Assembly: GCF_000725885.1 (NCBI RefSeq)
Contig: NZ_JODR01000005.1
Coordinates: forward strand, 1 to 64,000
Direction: 5' to 3'
Length of the DNA stretch: 64,000 nt
Origin: Streptomyces albus subsp. albus
Lineage (GTDB): Bacteria > Actinomycetota > Actinomycetes > Streptomycetales > Streptomycetaceae
The notes under the pieces are model-generated. The model did no database searches. It was not told the origin of the DNA and worked only from the letters and a program-made list of their open reading frames with translations. This document shows positions 32,882 to 42,110 of this stretch, in pieces (the first letter of the stretch is position 1; every line of letters begins with the position of its first letter). The position numbers and the translations under genes were made by a program.

Positions 32882-34856
32882 GGACCGCCGCCCCGGCGGC
32901 GCCCCGGACAACAGCACCCGGACGAGCAGCACCGGCACCACGCGCAACATCGGCATCGTCGCCCACGTCGACGCCGGCAAGACGAGCCTGACCGAACGCC
33001 TGCTGTACGACACCGGGGCGATCGACACCCTCGGCAGCGTGGACGCCGGGACGACCCGCACCGACAGCGACGCCCTGGAGCGGCGGCGCGGCATCACCGT
33101 GCGCTCGGCCGTCGCCTCGTTCACCGCCCGCGGCACCCGCGTCAACCTCATCGATACGCCCGGCCACGCGGACTTCGTCGCGGAGGTCGAGAGGGCGCTG
33201 GAGGTGCTGGACGGCGCGGTGCTCGTCCTCTCCGCCGTCGAGGGGGTCCAGCCGCAGACCCGGGTGCTCATGCGGACGCTGCGCCAGATGCGGCTGCCCA
33301 CCCTGCTGTTCGTCAACAAGATCGACCGGCCCGGCGCCCGGCCCGGGGAACTGGTGGCGGAGATCCGCCGGAAGCTGGCCCCGCATGCCGTCCCGCTCAG
33401 CAGGGTCCAGGCCGCGGGCAGCAGCGGGGCGCGGGCACTGCCGCTGCGCCCCCAGGACGACGCGGCGGACGGCGCCGACGTGGACGACGCACTCCTCGCC
33501 CGCGTGGTCGACGGACCGCCCCTCTCCCCGGACGAACTGCGCACCGCACTCGCCGGGCACACCGCACGGGGCACCGTCCAGCCGCTGTACTTCGGCTCCG
33601 CGCTGACCGGTGAGGGCATCGAACGGCTCGTCGCCGGGATCACGGAGCTGCTCCCGGGCACCCCCGACGGGGCGGCCGGCGGAGCACCGCACGGACGGGT
33701 CTTCGCGCTGGAACGCGAACCGTCCGGCGGCAGGACCGCGTACGTGCGGATGTTCACCGGGCAGCTCGAGCCGCGCCGGCGCGTCACCTACCACCGGCGC
33801 TCGGCCGAGGGCACCCGTCAGGAGCACACGGGACGGATCAGCTCTCTCCAGGTCGCCGGTGATCCCGCGCCGCGTGCCCAGCGGCTGGTGGCCGGAGAGA
33901 TCGGACGTGTCCGCGGACTGACCGGGATCCGCGTCGGCGACACCGTCGGGGCGCCCGGCGACGACGCCCCCGGTCCGGCGGGCGTACGCCTGGCCACCCC
34001 CGTCCTCCAGTCGGTGGTCCGGCCCGCCCAGCCGGGCCCGGACGCCACGGCACGGCTGCACACGGCGCTGACCCTGATGGCCGAGGAGGACCCGCTGCTG
34101 CACGCCCGGGCCGAACCGGACGGCGCCACGTCGGTGCTGCTGCACGGAGAGGTCCAGAAGGAGATCATCGCCGCCACGCTCGCCGAGCGGTACGGCATCG
34201 AGGCGGTGTTCGAGCCGAGCCGGGTGGTGTGCCGGGAGCGTCCCGTCGGCGTCGGCGAGGCCGCGGACGGGATCGGGGCCGGTGGCCGGTACACGCCCGC
34301 GGCCAGCGGGCACTGGGCCACGGTGGGGCTGCGTGTGGAGCCGGGACCGCACGGCAGCGGCGTCGTCTTCCGGTACGAGACGGAACTGGGCGCCCTCCCG
34401 TACGCCTTCCACCGGGCCGTCGAGGAGACGGTGCACGAGGCGCTGCGCACCGGACCGCACGGGTGGGCGGTCACCGACTGCGTCGTCACCCTCATCCGCT
34501 CCGGTTTCGCCGGACCGGTCAGTACGGCCGCCGATTTCCGCGGTCTGACCCGGCTGTTGGTGGCGCGGGCACTGGACCGGGCGGGGACGTGCGTGTACGA
34601 GCCGTACCACGCCTTCGAGCTGGAGATCCCGCTCGCGGCCCTGCACCGGGTCACCGGGGCGCTGGCGCCGCTGGGCGGCACGGTCACCGACACGGTGACG
34701 GCGGGAGCGGTCTGCACCCTGACCGGTGCTCTCCCCGCCCGGCACGTGCCCAGGGTGCGGCAGATGCTGCTGGGTCTGACCCGGGGCGAGGCCCTGTGGT
34801 GGTCGCGTCCGGCGGGGGAGCGGCCCGCATCCCCGGGCGCGTCGGAGCATCCGTAG
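32811..34856 (+). CDS. Ribosomal protection-type GTPase (OtrA/TetM family)
   Basis: A 681-residue EF-G-like GTPase. After an unusual 45-residue Arg/Pro/Thr-rich extension, the G domain shows the P-loop AHVDAGKTSL (51-60), the block GSVDAGTTRTD and ERRRGIT typical of OtrA/TetM, DTPGH and NKID. EF-G domains II-V follow to the C-terminus. These proteins bind the ribosome and expel tetracyclines. The closest remembered relative is oxytetracycline self-resistance OtrA, but many Streptomyces carry such genes without a tetracycline cluster. There is no in-frame alternative start closer to the G domain. No polyketide genes are nearby, so it is probably an intrinsic resistance or ribosome-rescue factor. 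Confidence 0.88.
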   Translation: MPAPREGRRTAPARTPHAPAASREDRRPGGAPDNSTRTSSTGTTRNIGIVAHVDAGKTSLTERLLYDTGAIDTLGSVDAGTTRTDSDALERRRGITVRSAVASFTARGTRVNLIDTPGHADFVAEVERALEVLDGAVLVLSAVEGVQPQTRVLMRTLRQMRLPTLLFVNKIDRPGARPGELVAEIRRKLAPHAVPLSRVQAAGSSGARALPLRPQDDAADGADVDDALLARVVDGPPLSPDELRTALAGHTARGTVQPLYFGSALTGEGIERLVAGITELLPGTPDGAAGGAPHGRVFALEREPSGGRTAYVRMFTGQLEPRRRVTYHRRSAEGTRQEHTGRISSLQVAGDPAPRAQRLVAGEIGRVRGLTGIRVGDTVGAPGDDAPGPAGVRLATPVLQSVVRPAQPGPDATARLHTALTLMAEEDPLLHARAEPDGATSVLLHGEVQKEIIAATLAERYGIEAVFEPSRVVCRERPVGVGEAADGIGAGGRYTPAASGHWATVGLRVEPGPHGSGVVFRYETELGALPYAFHRAVEETVHEALRTGPHGWAVTDCVVTLIRSGFAGPVSTAADFRGLTRLLVARALDRAGTCVYEPYHAFELEIPLAALHRVTGALAPLGGTVTDTVTAGAVCTLTGALPARHVPRVRQMLLGLTRGEALWWSRPAGERPASPGASEHP

Positions 34857-35014
34857 GCGCCCGGACCGGACCGAGAGCCGTGCCCGGCCGATCCGACACC
34901 GCCGTCCCCTGCGGATCGTTGGTGCTCAGGGTTCACGCCGGGCACGGGTGCGGGATAGTGGAGCCCATCACTTCGTCAATACCGGTCAGCGAAACGACAA
35001 TTGGGGGCAGCGCC

Positions 35015-36271
35015 ATGGAGGAAACAGTCACGCAGGTCGATTTCGATCCCGGGGTTCCCGACCCCGTCGCCGAGCTCGACGCCCTCCTTGCCGCCGGTCA
35101 CCGCGTGGTGCGCAGCCCCCGGATGAACGGCGCTTACTTGGTGCTCTCGCATCGTGAGGCCACCGAGGTGCTGGAGGACCCGGAGACCTACTCCTCCGCC
35201 TACGCGCTCGGCGGGCCGCTGAGCGCGGGGCTGCCCCAGGAGATCGTCGAGGAACTGCCCGGCTTCCTCCGGGAACCGGTCAGCGGGGTGGTGGACACCG
35301 ACCCGCCCGCGCACGGGCAGCTGCGCACCACCGTGCAGCGCGCCTACGCGGGGCCGCGCGTCAACCCGCTCACCGCGCAGATCACCGAACTGGCCCGTGA
35401 ACTGGCCGACGGGCTCGCCCGGCACGAGCAGCCGGACCTGGTGGAGCACTACGCGCTGCCCCTGGTGCACGGGTCCATGGGAGCGGCCATGGGCCTGCCC
35501 GCGGGCATGGTGCCCCAAGTCGCCGCCTGGGCCCAGGACATGGCCTCGCTCCTGTCGCCCGACATCTCCGTTCCGGACAAGAAGGCCGCCGCGCGGCGGC
35601 TGTGCGAGTACGAGCAGTGGGCGCGCGGCTTCTGCGCCGGACTGCCCGAGGACCACCCCGGTGCCCTCGGCGTCTACGTCCACGGCGAACCGGCTGCCGC
35701 GGCCCGGCCGTTCAGCCCCGCGAACCAGGTGAACAACCTGCTGGTCCACTGGGTCGCGGGCACGGTCACCACCTGTCATGCCATCACCACCACCGCCCAC
35801 CTGCTGCTGCGCGACCGGAAACTGTGGGAACAGGCCGTCGCCGAGCCGGAGACCTGGGCCGCCCGGGCGCTGGAAGAGGGGCTGCGGCACACCGCCCCGC
35901 ACCGCGGCCTGGTCCGGGTCACCACCCGCGAGACCACACTGGGCGGCACCACCCTGCCCGCCGGCGCCCAGGTGCTGCCCATCCTGACTGCCGCCAACCG
36001 CGATCCCGAGCACGTGTCCGAGCCGCAGCGCTTCGACCCGCACCGGGAACGGCCCCGCGACCACCTCGCCTTCGGCGCGGGAGCCCACACCTGCGTGGGC
36101 CAGCACCTGGCCCGGCTGGAAGGCCGCATCGCCCTGACCGCGCTTCTGGTGCGTCACCCCGGCCTCCGGCCGGCCGACCCCGACCGGCAGCCGCCCCTGA
36201 TGCCGAACTACTTCTTCCACGGCATAGCCGCCCTCCCCGTCACCGGACTGTCGCCCCGGGCGGCCGGCTGA
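35015..36271 (+). CDS. Cytochrome P450
   Basis: A 418-residue soluble class I P450. The haem-binding loop is FGAGAHTCVG with the thiolate ligand at C360. The K-helix ExxR is in EEGLRHTAPHRG. The PERF-like region reads SEPQRFDPHRER. The I-helix motif is AGTVTT, where the position normally held by Asp or Glu before the conserved Thr is Val, so the usual acid-alcohol pair for oxygen activation is incomplete. GGGGGC precedes the ATG. Ferredoxin and reductase genes are not adjacent. The substrate is unknown. A strong terminator follows, isolating it from the next hydrolase gene. Confidence 0.93.
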   Translation: MEETVTQVDFDPGVPDPVAELDALLAAGHRVVRSPRMNGAYLVLSHREATEVLEDPETYSSAYALGGPLSAGLPQEIVEELPGFLREPVSGVVDTDPPAHGQLRTTVQRAYAGPRVNPLTAQITELARELADGLARHEQPDLVEHYALPLVHGSMGAAMGLPAGMVPQVAAWAQDMASLLSPDISVPDKKAAARRLCEYEQWARGFCAGLPEDHPGALGVYVHGEPAAAARPFSPANQVNNLLVHWVAGTVTTCHAITTTAHLLLRDRKLWEQAVAEPETWAARALEEGLRHTAPHRGLVRVTTRETTLGGTTLPAGAQVLPILTAANRDPEHVSEPQRFDPHRERPRDHLAFGAGAHTCVGQHLARLEGRIALTALLVRHPGLRPADPDRQPPLMPNYFFHGIAALPVTGLSPRAAG

Positions 36272-36344
36272 CGGCCGCCCGGGGCCGGACAGGGCGGCCA
36301 TCCGGTGCCCGTCCGAGCTGCGGATCCGCGGTTCGTGCGCACCA

Positions 36345-36382
36345 TGGGAGCAGGGGCACCCCCGCAGGTGCCCCTGCTCCCA
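36345..36382. terminator. Strong hairpin terminator after the P450
   Basis: Perfect 16-bp arms, TGGGAGCAGGGGCACC and GGTGCCCCTGCTCCCA, with a 6-base loop. It lies 73 bases after the P450 stop and 70 bases before the next start. A downstream promoter for the hydrolase must lie between it and the ATG. Confidence 0.82.
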
Positions 36383-36451
36383 GCGGCGAGCCCGGCCCCC
36401 CCCCGAGGCGGGACCGGCCGCCGACCGTACGGGCGACGAGAGGACACCAGC

Positions 36452-37279
36452 ATGCCCGTGTGCACGACGCGAGACGGCACGGAGATCTTCTACAAGAGCT
36501 GGGGGCGCGGCCGGCCGGTGGTCTTCATCCACGGGTGGCCGCTGAACGGGGACGCCTGGCAGGACCAGCTCAAGGCGGTCGCGGACGCCGGCTACCGCGG
36601 CATCGCCCACGACCGGCGCGGCCACGGCCGGTCCACCCCGGTGTGGGACGGCTACGACTTCGACACCTTCGCCGATGACCTCGCCGATTTGATCACGGGC
36701 CTCGACCTGCGGGACGTCACCCTTGTGGCCCACTCGATGGGCGGCGGCGAACTGGCCCGCTACATCGGCCGGCACGGTACCGAGCGGGTGCGCTCGGCCG
36801 TCCTGCTCTCCGCCATCCCGCCGGTGATGATCAAATCGGACAGCAACCCGGAGGGCGTCCCCGACGAGGTGTTCCAGCAGATCAAGAACGGCATCCTCAC
36901 CGAGCGGTCGCAGTTCTGGAAGGACACCTCCGAGGGCTTCTTCTCCGCCGGGCGGCCGGACAGCAAGGCCACCCAGGGCAACCGCGACGCCTTCTGGTAC
37001 ATGGCCATGGCCGAGACGATCGAGGGCGGCGTCAAATGCGTGGACGCTTTCGCGTACACCGACTTCACCGAGGACCTGAAGAAGTTCGACATCCCCACCC
37101 TCGTCGTGCACGGTGACGACGACCAAGTGGTGCCCCTGGAGGCCACGGGCCGCAAAGCCGCCCGGATCATCCCCGACGCCGAACTGAAGGTGTACGAGGG
37201 CGGCAGCCACGGCATCGCCCTGGTGCCGGGGGACAAGGAGAGGTTCACCAAGGACCTGCTGGACTTCCTCGCACGCTGA
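36452..37279 (+). CDS. Alpha/beta hydrolase of the cofactor-free haloperoxidase type
   Basis: A 275-residue hydrolase of the non-haem chloroperoxidase/arylesterase family. The oxyanion strand VVFIHGWPLNGDAW, the nucleophile elbow AHSMGGGE (Ser near residue 98), the acid in VVHGDDDQVVP and the catalytic His in GGSHGIALV are intact. Members hydrolyse esters and can generate peracids, which brominate or chlorinate in vitro. GAGAGGACACCAGC precedes the ATG. A natural substrate cannot be inferred. It is separated from the P450 by a terminator. Confidence 0.9.
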   Translation: MPVCTTRDGTEIFYKSWGRGRPVVFIHGWPLNGDAWQDQLKAVADAGYRGIAHDRRGHGRSTPVWDGYDFDTFADDLADLITGLDLRDVTLVAHSMGGGELARYIGRHGTERVRSAVLLSAIPPVMIKSDSNPEGVPDEVFQQIKNGILTERSQFWKDTSEGFFSAGRPDSKATQGNRDAFWYMAMAETIEGGVKCVDAFAYTDFTEDLKKFDIPTLVVHGDDDQVVPLEATGRKAARIIPDAELKVYEGGSHGIALVPGDKERFTKDLLDFLAR

Positions 37280-37396
37280 AGCCGCCCCCCGCCCGGGCCT
37301 CGTCCGCTTCCCGGGATGTCCGTCACCTCTCCCGGGCCGGCCCGCGGCGGGGAAAACCGGCTGCCGACGGCCGGCCGCCTCGCCGACAATGCCCGG

Positions 37397-38200
37397 ATGA
37401 TCGCCTCACCTCCGCAGGGACCGGTCGGAGTACCCGAAGCCGTCACCGCCTTCGCCGCCGGACGGCCGGTACGGGCCGTCTGGCAGAACCTCCTGGGCGG
37501 ACTGACGTTCGAGGTCGGCAGGGGAGAGGGACGGCAGTTCGTCAAGTGGGCGCCGCACGGCAGCGGCCTCGACCTGGCGGCCGAGGCGGTCCGGCTGCGC
37601 TGGGCCGGCCGCTGGGCCACGGTGCCCCGGGTGATCACCCACGGCACGGACGACGCCGGCTCCTGGCTGGCCACCCACGGGCTGCCGGGCCGTTCGGCCG
37701 TGGACGCCCACTGGCTGCGCGATCCCGGCACCGCCGTACGGGCGATCGGCGCCGGACTGCGCGCCCTGCACGACGCCCTGCCCGTCGCCGACTGCCCGTT
37801 CGACTGGTCGGCCGGAAGCCGGCTGGCGGCCGTACGCGAGAGGGCGGCGGCCGGCCGGATCGACCCGGCCGGCCTGCACGAGGACCTGCACCACTTCGGC
37901 ACCGCGGAGCAGGCCCTGGCCGCTCTCGCCGACCCGCCGGACGTCGACATCCTCGTCGTCTGCCACGGCGACGCCTGCGCCCCCAACACCCTGGTCGGCG
38001 ACGACGGCACGTGGACCGGGCACGTCGATCTGGGCGCGCTCGGGGTCGCCGACCGCTGGGCGGACCTGGCCGTCGCCACCTGGAGCACCCGGTGGAACTA
38101 CGGGCCCGGCTGGGAGGAGATGCTGCTGGACGCCTACGGGGCGGCACCCGACGCCGAACGGATCGCCTACTACCGGCTGCTGTGGGACCTGTCCGACTGA
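37397..38200 (+). CDS. Aminoglycoside phosphotransferase-like kinase (APH family)
   Basis: A 267-residue small-molecule kinase. The Brenner motif is CHGDACAPNTLV (catalytic Asp192, Asn197), and the metal-binding motif is HVDLGALGVADRW (Asp211). The remote ATP-binding lobe has the Lys in QFVKWAP near residue 50. The motif wording is close to APH(3')-type aminoglycoside kinases, but many actinobacterial members are uncharacterised and do not confer resistance. The start is uncertain: the ATG used has only GCCCG upstream, and an in-frame start 81 bases earlier is possible. It converges with alaS, with 10 bases between stops. Confidence 0.8.
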   Translation: MIASPPQGPVGVPEAVTAFAAGRPVRAVWQNLLGGLTFEVGRGEGRQFVKWAPHGSGLDLAAEAVRLRWAGRWATVPRVITHGTDDAGSWLATHGLPGRSAVDAHWLRDPGTAVRAIGAGLRALHDALPVADCPFDWSAGSRLAAVRERAAAGRIDPAGLHEDLHHFGTAEQALAALADPPDVDILVVCHGDACAPNTLVGDDGTWTGHVDLGALGVADRWADLAVATWSTRWNYGPGWEEMLLDAYGAAPDAERIAYYRLLWDLSD

Positions 38201-38210
38201 CCCGGCCGGC

Positions 38211-40862
38211 TCAGCGCTCGGCGAGCAGGCCCGGGAAGCCGGCCAGCACCGCCGGGAGCTGTCCGGCGCGCAGGCCGCCGCCCTGGGCCAGGACGGGCGA
38301 GCCCCCGCCCCGCCCCGACAACAGCCGCTTCACCAGCACGGAGGCGTCCGCGCCCGCGCCGCGTGCGGCCTCGTTCACGGCGACGACCACCACGGCCGTC
38401 TCCCCGGTGGGCACTCCGACCGCGACGGCGCCGGGGCGCCTCGCATCCAGCCGGTCGCGTACCGCGGTCGCCAGGGCGCGGGCGTCGTCCGGGCCGCCGT
38501 CGGCGGTGGCGGCCACCACGGCCGTCCCCGCCGCCTCCTCGGCACCGGCCGCCAGCCGCGCCGCCCGGGCCTGGACCGCCTGCTGCCGCAGCCGCCGGTT
38601 CTCCCGGTCCGCCGCCTTGAGCCGCTCCAGCAGCCCGGCGATCCGGTCGGGCAACTCCCCGCGCGGCGCCTGCAACTGCTCGGCGAGCCGCGAGACGAGG
38701 TCCCGTTCGCGTGCCAGATAGCCGAAGCCCTCCAGCCCGACAGCGGCCTCCAGCCGGCGCGTCCCCGCACCGACCGACGACTCCGCGGTCAGCGCGACGA
38801 CACCGATCTGCGCGGCGTGCTCGACATGCGTCCCGCCGCACAGCTCCCGCGACCAGGGCCCGCCGATCTCGACGACGCGTACCCGTTCGCCGTAGGTCTC
38901 CTCGAAGAGGGCCAGCGCACCCAGCTCCCTGGCCTCCGCGAGAGTGGTCCAGCGCACGGTCACCGGAAGATCGCGGCGCAGCGCGCGGTTGGCGACCTCC
39001 TCCACCTCGCTGCGCGCCGCCGCCGACAGCGGTCCGCGCCACGGGAAGTCCAGCCGCAGATAGCCGGGCCGGTTGTAGGAGCCGGACTGGAGGGCGGCGG
39101 GGCCGAGCACCTGACGCAGGGCGGCGTGCAGCACATGGGTGCCGGAGTGGGCCTGACGGGCACCGGTGCGCCACTCGGGATCGACCGCCGCGGCCACCTC
39201 GTCGCCCTCGGCGAGTTCCCCCTCGGTGACCCGTACCCGGTGGACGACCAGGCCCGGCAGCGGGCGCTGCACATCGATCACCTCCGCGCGGGCCGACGCG
39301 GCCGACAGCGTCCCCGCGTCGCTCTCCTGGCCGCCCGATTCGGCGTAGAACGGAGTGCGGTCCAGTACGGCGGTGACGATCTCGCCGCTGCGGGCCACCG
39401 GCACCGGCCCGGCGGGGCCCAGCAGGGCGAGCACCCGCGAGGTGGTCTCCAGCGTGTCCCATGCCCGCCAGTCGGTGGTGCCGTGCCGCTCCAGCACGCC
39501 GCGCAGCAGCGAGGTGTCGGCCGTGCCGCCCGACTTGCGGGCCCGGGTGTCGGCGCGGGCCCGCTCGCGCTGCTCCTCCATCAGCGCGGTGAAACCCTCG
39601 CGGTCCACCTCGACGCCCTGTTCGGCGGCCATCTCCAGGGTGAGGTCGATGGGGAAGCCGTAGGTGTCGTGGAGGAGGAACGCCTGCGCACCGGGAAGCC
39701 GGCCCCCGTCGCGCCTGGCCTCGGCGACGGCGGTGTCCAGGACGGTGGTGCCCTGTTTGAGAGTGGCCCGGAAGGCCTCCTCCTCGGCCTGCGCCTGGTC
39801 GGCGATCCTCGGGTACGCCTCGAAGACCTCGGGATAGCCGGGGGCCATCCGGTCGCGTGCGACGGGGAGCAGCTCGGGGAGGGCCGGATCGTGACAGCCG
39901 AGCTGCCGCATGGCGCGTACGGCGCGCCGCAGGATGCGGCGCAGCACGTAGCCGGGGCCCTCGTTGCCCGGGGCGGTGCCGTCGGCGAGCAGCATCAGGG
40001 CGGTGCGGACGTGGTCGGCCACCACGCGCAGGCGCACATCGGCTGCCGGGTCGGCGCCGTAACGGACCCCGGCCAGTTCGGCTGCGCGCTCCAGGACGGG
40101 CCGCAGTTCGTCGGTCTCGTACAGATTCTCGACGCCCTGGAGGAGGGTGGCCATCCGCTCGAGGCCCATGCCGGTGTCGATGTTGCGGCGGGGGAGTGCG
40201 CCGAGGACGGGGTAACCCGACTTGCCGCTGCCCTCGCCGCGCTCGTACTGCATGAAGACGAGGTTCCAGAACTCCATGTAGCGGTCCTCGTCGACGGCGG
40301 GGCCGCCCGCCGGGCCGAACGCGGGGCCGCGGTCGTAGTACAGCTCCGAGCACGGGCCGCAGGGGCCCGGCACGCCCATAGACCAGAAGTTGTCCTCGTC
40401 CCCGCGTGTCACGATCCGCTCGTCGGGCAGACCGGCGATCCGCCGCCACAGCGCCCGCGCCTCGTCGTCCGAGGTGTGCACGGTCACCCAGATCCGGTCC
40501 GGGTCCAGGCCGAAGCCGCCCTCGGTGACGGGTGTGGTGGACAGCTCCCAGGCGTGGCTGATCGCGGTGGGTTTGAAGTAGTCGCCGAAGGAGAAGTTCC
40601 CGTTCATCTGGAAGAACGAGCCGTGCCGGGTGGTGCGGCCCACCTCCTCGATGTCGAGGGTGCGCACGCATTTCTGCACGCTGGCCGCACGCGGCCACGG
40701 AGCCGGTGCCTCGCCGGTCAGATACGGCTTGAAGGGCACCATGCCCGCGTTGACGAACAGCAGCGTCGGATCCGGAGTGGGCAGCGGGGCACTGGGGACT
40801 ACGGTGTGGCCACGTTCGGCGAAGAAGTCGAGGAAACGGCGGCGGATCTCATCGGTGCGCAT
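38211..40862 (-). CDS. alaS: Alanyl-tRNA synthetase, probably a second (accessory) copy
   Basis: An 883-residue full-length AlaRS. The N-terminal catalytic domain contains motif 2 in CVRTLDIEEVGRTTRHGSFF and the following MNGNFSFGDYF. The editing domain has both zinc/editing motifs, HSGTH and CGGTH. The C-terminal DHHA1-type domain ends at GGSPVLAQGGG. It charges tRNA-Ala with alanine and should clear mischarged Ser/Gly. In Streptomyces the housekeeping alaS lies with mltG/aroE/ruvX-type genes, none of which are here. It follows tsaD by 54 bases on the same strand and is probably co-transcribed with it from the TTGCAA-type operator region. Confidence 0.9.
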   Translation of the reverse strand: MRTDEIRRRFLDFFAERGHTVVPSAPLPTPDPTLLFVNAGMVPFKPYLTGEAPAPWPRAASVQKCVRTLDIEEVGRTTRHGSFFQMNGNFSFGDYFKPTAISHAWELSTTPVTEGGFGLDPDRIWVTVHTSDDEARALWRRIAGLPDERIVTRGDEDNFWSMGVPGPCGPCSELYYDRGPAFGPAGGPAVDEDRYMEFWNLVFMQYERGEGSGKSGYPVLGALPRRNIDTGMGLERMATLLQGVENLYETDELRPVLERAAELAGVRYGADPAADVRLRVVADHVRTALMLLADGTAPGNEGPGYVLRRILRRAVRAMRQLGCHDPALPELLPVARDRMAPGYPEVFEAYPRIADQAQAEEEAFRATLKQGTTVLDTAVAEARRDGGRLPGAQAFLLHDTYGFPIDLTLEMAAEQGVEVDREGFTALMEEQRERARADTRARKSGGTADTSLLRGVLERHGTTDWRAWDTLETTSRVLALLGPAGPVPVARSGEIVTAVLDRTPFYAESGGQESDAGTLSAASARAEVIDVQRPLPGLVVHRVRVTEGELAEGDEVAAAVDPEWRTGARQAHSGTHVLHAALRQVLGPAALQSGSYNRPGYLRLDFPWRGPLSAAARSEVEEVANRALRRDLPVTVRWTTLAEARELGALALFEETYGERVRVVEIGGPWSRELCGGTHVEHAAQIGVVALTAESSVGAGTRRLEAAVGLEGFGYLARERDLVSRLAEQLQAPRGELPDRIAGLLERLKAADRENRRLRQQAVQARAARLAAGAEEAAGTAVVAATADGGPDDARALATAVRDRLDARRPGAVAVGVPTGETAVVVVAVNEAARGAGADASVLVKRLLSGRGGGSPVLAQGGGLRAGQLPAVLAGFPGLLAER

Positions 40863-40916
40863 GGTGGCTCCCGGGCGTACGTGGGGCAGTCGGTGCGGTC
40901 GGCGGGAGGGGCGCGG

Positions 40917-41981
40917 TCACGCGGCGGGCGCGGCGGCCGGTGCGACGGGTGTCAGGGCCGCCCGCTCCAGCGGGGCCGAGGGGTCCACCGACAGCTGCGG
41001 CGGGGCCGGCGGAGCGCCCGCCCGTGCCAGGAGGTCGCCCACGGCGGCGATCATGGCCCCGTTGTCGGTGCACAGGCGCAGCGGGGGCACCCGCAGCTCG
41101 ATCCCCGCCTCCCGGCAGCGCTGCTCGGCCAGGGCCCTGACGCGTGAGTTGGCGGCCACACCGCCGACGACGACGAGGGTGCCGACCCCGTGCGCGGTGC
41201 AGGCGGTCACCGCCTTGCGGGTCAGTACGTCGGCGACGGCCTCCTGGAGCGCGGCGGCCCCGTCGGCCACGGGCAGCCGCTCGGGGGCGTGCCGTTCCGC
41301 CCAGCGGGCGGCGGCGGTCTTGAGGCCGGAGAAGGAGAAGGCGTACGGGTCGTCACCGGGCCCGGTCAGCGGCCGGGGGAAGGCCACCGCCTCGGGGTCG
41401 CCCTCGCGGGCCGCCCGGTCGATCGCGGGGCCGCCGGGGTAGGGCAGCCCGAAGACACGGGCGACCTTGTCGAAGCACTCGCCGGCCGCGTCGTCCCGCG
41501 TGTCCCCCAGGTGGACGACGGGGTCGCGGGCCAGATCGCGGACGAGCAGCAGCGAGGTGTGCCCACCGGAGACGACGAGCACCACGCAGGGATCGGGGAG
41601 CGGCCCGTGCTCCAGGGTGTCGGCGGCCACGTGTCCGGCGAGGTGGTGCACTCCGTACAGCGGGACGCCGAGCGCGTAGGCGAGGCTCTTGGCACCGGCG
41701 ACGCCGACCTGGAGGGCACCGGACAGTCCGGGTCCCGTGGTGACGGCGACCGCCCCCACGTCGGACAGCCGCATCCCCGCCGTGTCCAGCGCCCGGCGGA
41801 CGACCGGCTGGAGCGCGTGCACATGGGCGCGCGCGGCGATCTCGGGGACGACCCCGCCGAAGCGTGCGTGCTCGTCCATGCTGGAGGCCACCGCGTGGCC
41901 GAGCAGCCGGCCGTTGCGGACGAGTCCGGCACCCGTCTCGTCGCACGAGGACTCGATGCCGAGCACCACCGGAGACCCCAC
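40917..41981 (-). CDS. tsaD: TsaD-like tRNA threonylcarbamoyladenosine transferase, probably a second copy
   Basis: A 354-residue member of the Kae1/TsaD family, which transfers the threonylcarbamoyl group to A37 of ANN-decoding tRNAs (t6A), together with TsaB and TsaE. Intact motifs are [15 protein letters not shown], the metal-binding [19 protein letters not shown], the substrate region [10 protein letters not shown] and [16 protein letters not shown] stands 5 bases before the chosen GTG; another GTG lies two codons upstream but within the ribosome binding site. No tsaB, tsaE or rimI is adjacent as at the housekeeping locus, so this is probably a paralogue. It leads the tsaD-alaS pair and is divergent from an MFS exporter. 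Confidence 0.9.
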   Translation of the reverse strand: MGSPVVLGIESSCDETGAGLVRNGRLLGHAVASSMDEHARFGGVVPEIAARAHVHALQPVVRRALDTAGMRLSDVGAVAVTTGPGLSGALQVGVAGAKSLAYALGVPLYGVHHLAGHVAADTLEHGPLPDPCVVLVVSGGHTSLLLVRDLARDPVVHLGDTRDDAAGECFDKVARVFGLPYPGGPAIDRAAREGDPEAVAFPRPLTGPGDDPYAFSFSGLKTAAARWAERHAPERLPVADGAAALQEAVADVLTRKAVTACTAHGVGTLVVVGGVAANSRVRALAEQRCREAGIELRVPPLRLCTDNGAMIAAVGDLLARAGAPPAPPQLSVDPSAPLERAALTPVAPAAAPAA

Positions 41982-42002
41982 ATCCACTCCTTGCCAGTCG
42001 AA

Positions 42003-42024
42003 TGCAATTGCAAGTGATATGCAA
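42003..42024. promoter_or_regulatory. TTGCAA inverted element upstream of tsaD (Nur-box-like)
   Basis: TTGCAA-GTGAT-ATGCAA (42008-42024) matches the reported Streptomyces Nur consensus TTGCAA-N5-TTGCAA at 11 of 12 defined bases. A further overlapping half-site gives TGCAATTGCA at 42003-42012. It lies 27 bases upstream of the tsaD GTG in a locally AT-rich patch. Regulation by a Fur-family metalloregulator is inferred only from the match; another factor is possible. Confidence 0.55.
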
Positions 42025-42110
42025 CAAGGGTACTCGTCCGGCCGGCGGACGGCCGTCACCAGGGCGGAGAGGCAGCCAGGGCGCTCCAGGAACCGCGCCT
42101 GGGGGCGCAC

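Noticed and set aside
30687..34850. A 1,387-codon minus-strand open frame opposite hsp18, the DUF2267 genes and the ribosomal protection gene
   Set aside because: It is the antisense shadow of several well-supported plus-strand genes in high-GC DNA, with no recognisable domain and no ribosome binding site.
32811..34856. Housekeeping elongation factor G
   Set aside because: The GSVDAGTTRTD and ERRRGIT wording is that of OtrA/TetM ribosomal protection proteins, and no str operon genes (rpsL, rpsG, tuf) are nearby.
34976..37210. A 744-codon minus-strand frame opposite the P450 and haloperoxidase genes
   Set aside because: Low-information Gly/Val/His-rich translation opposite two genes with clear active-site motifs and passing through a perfect hairpin terminator.
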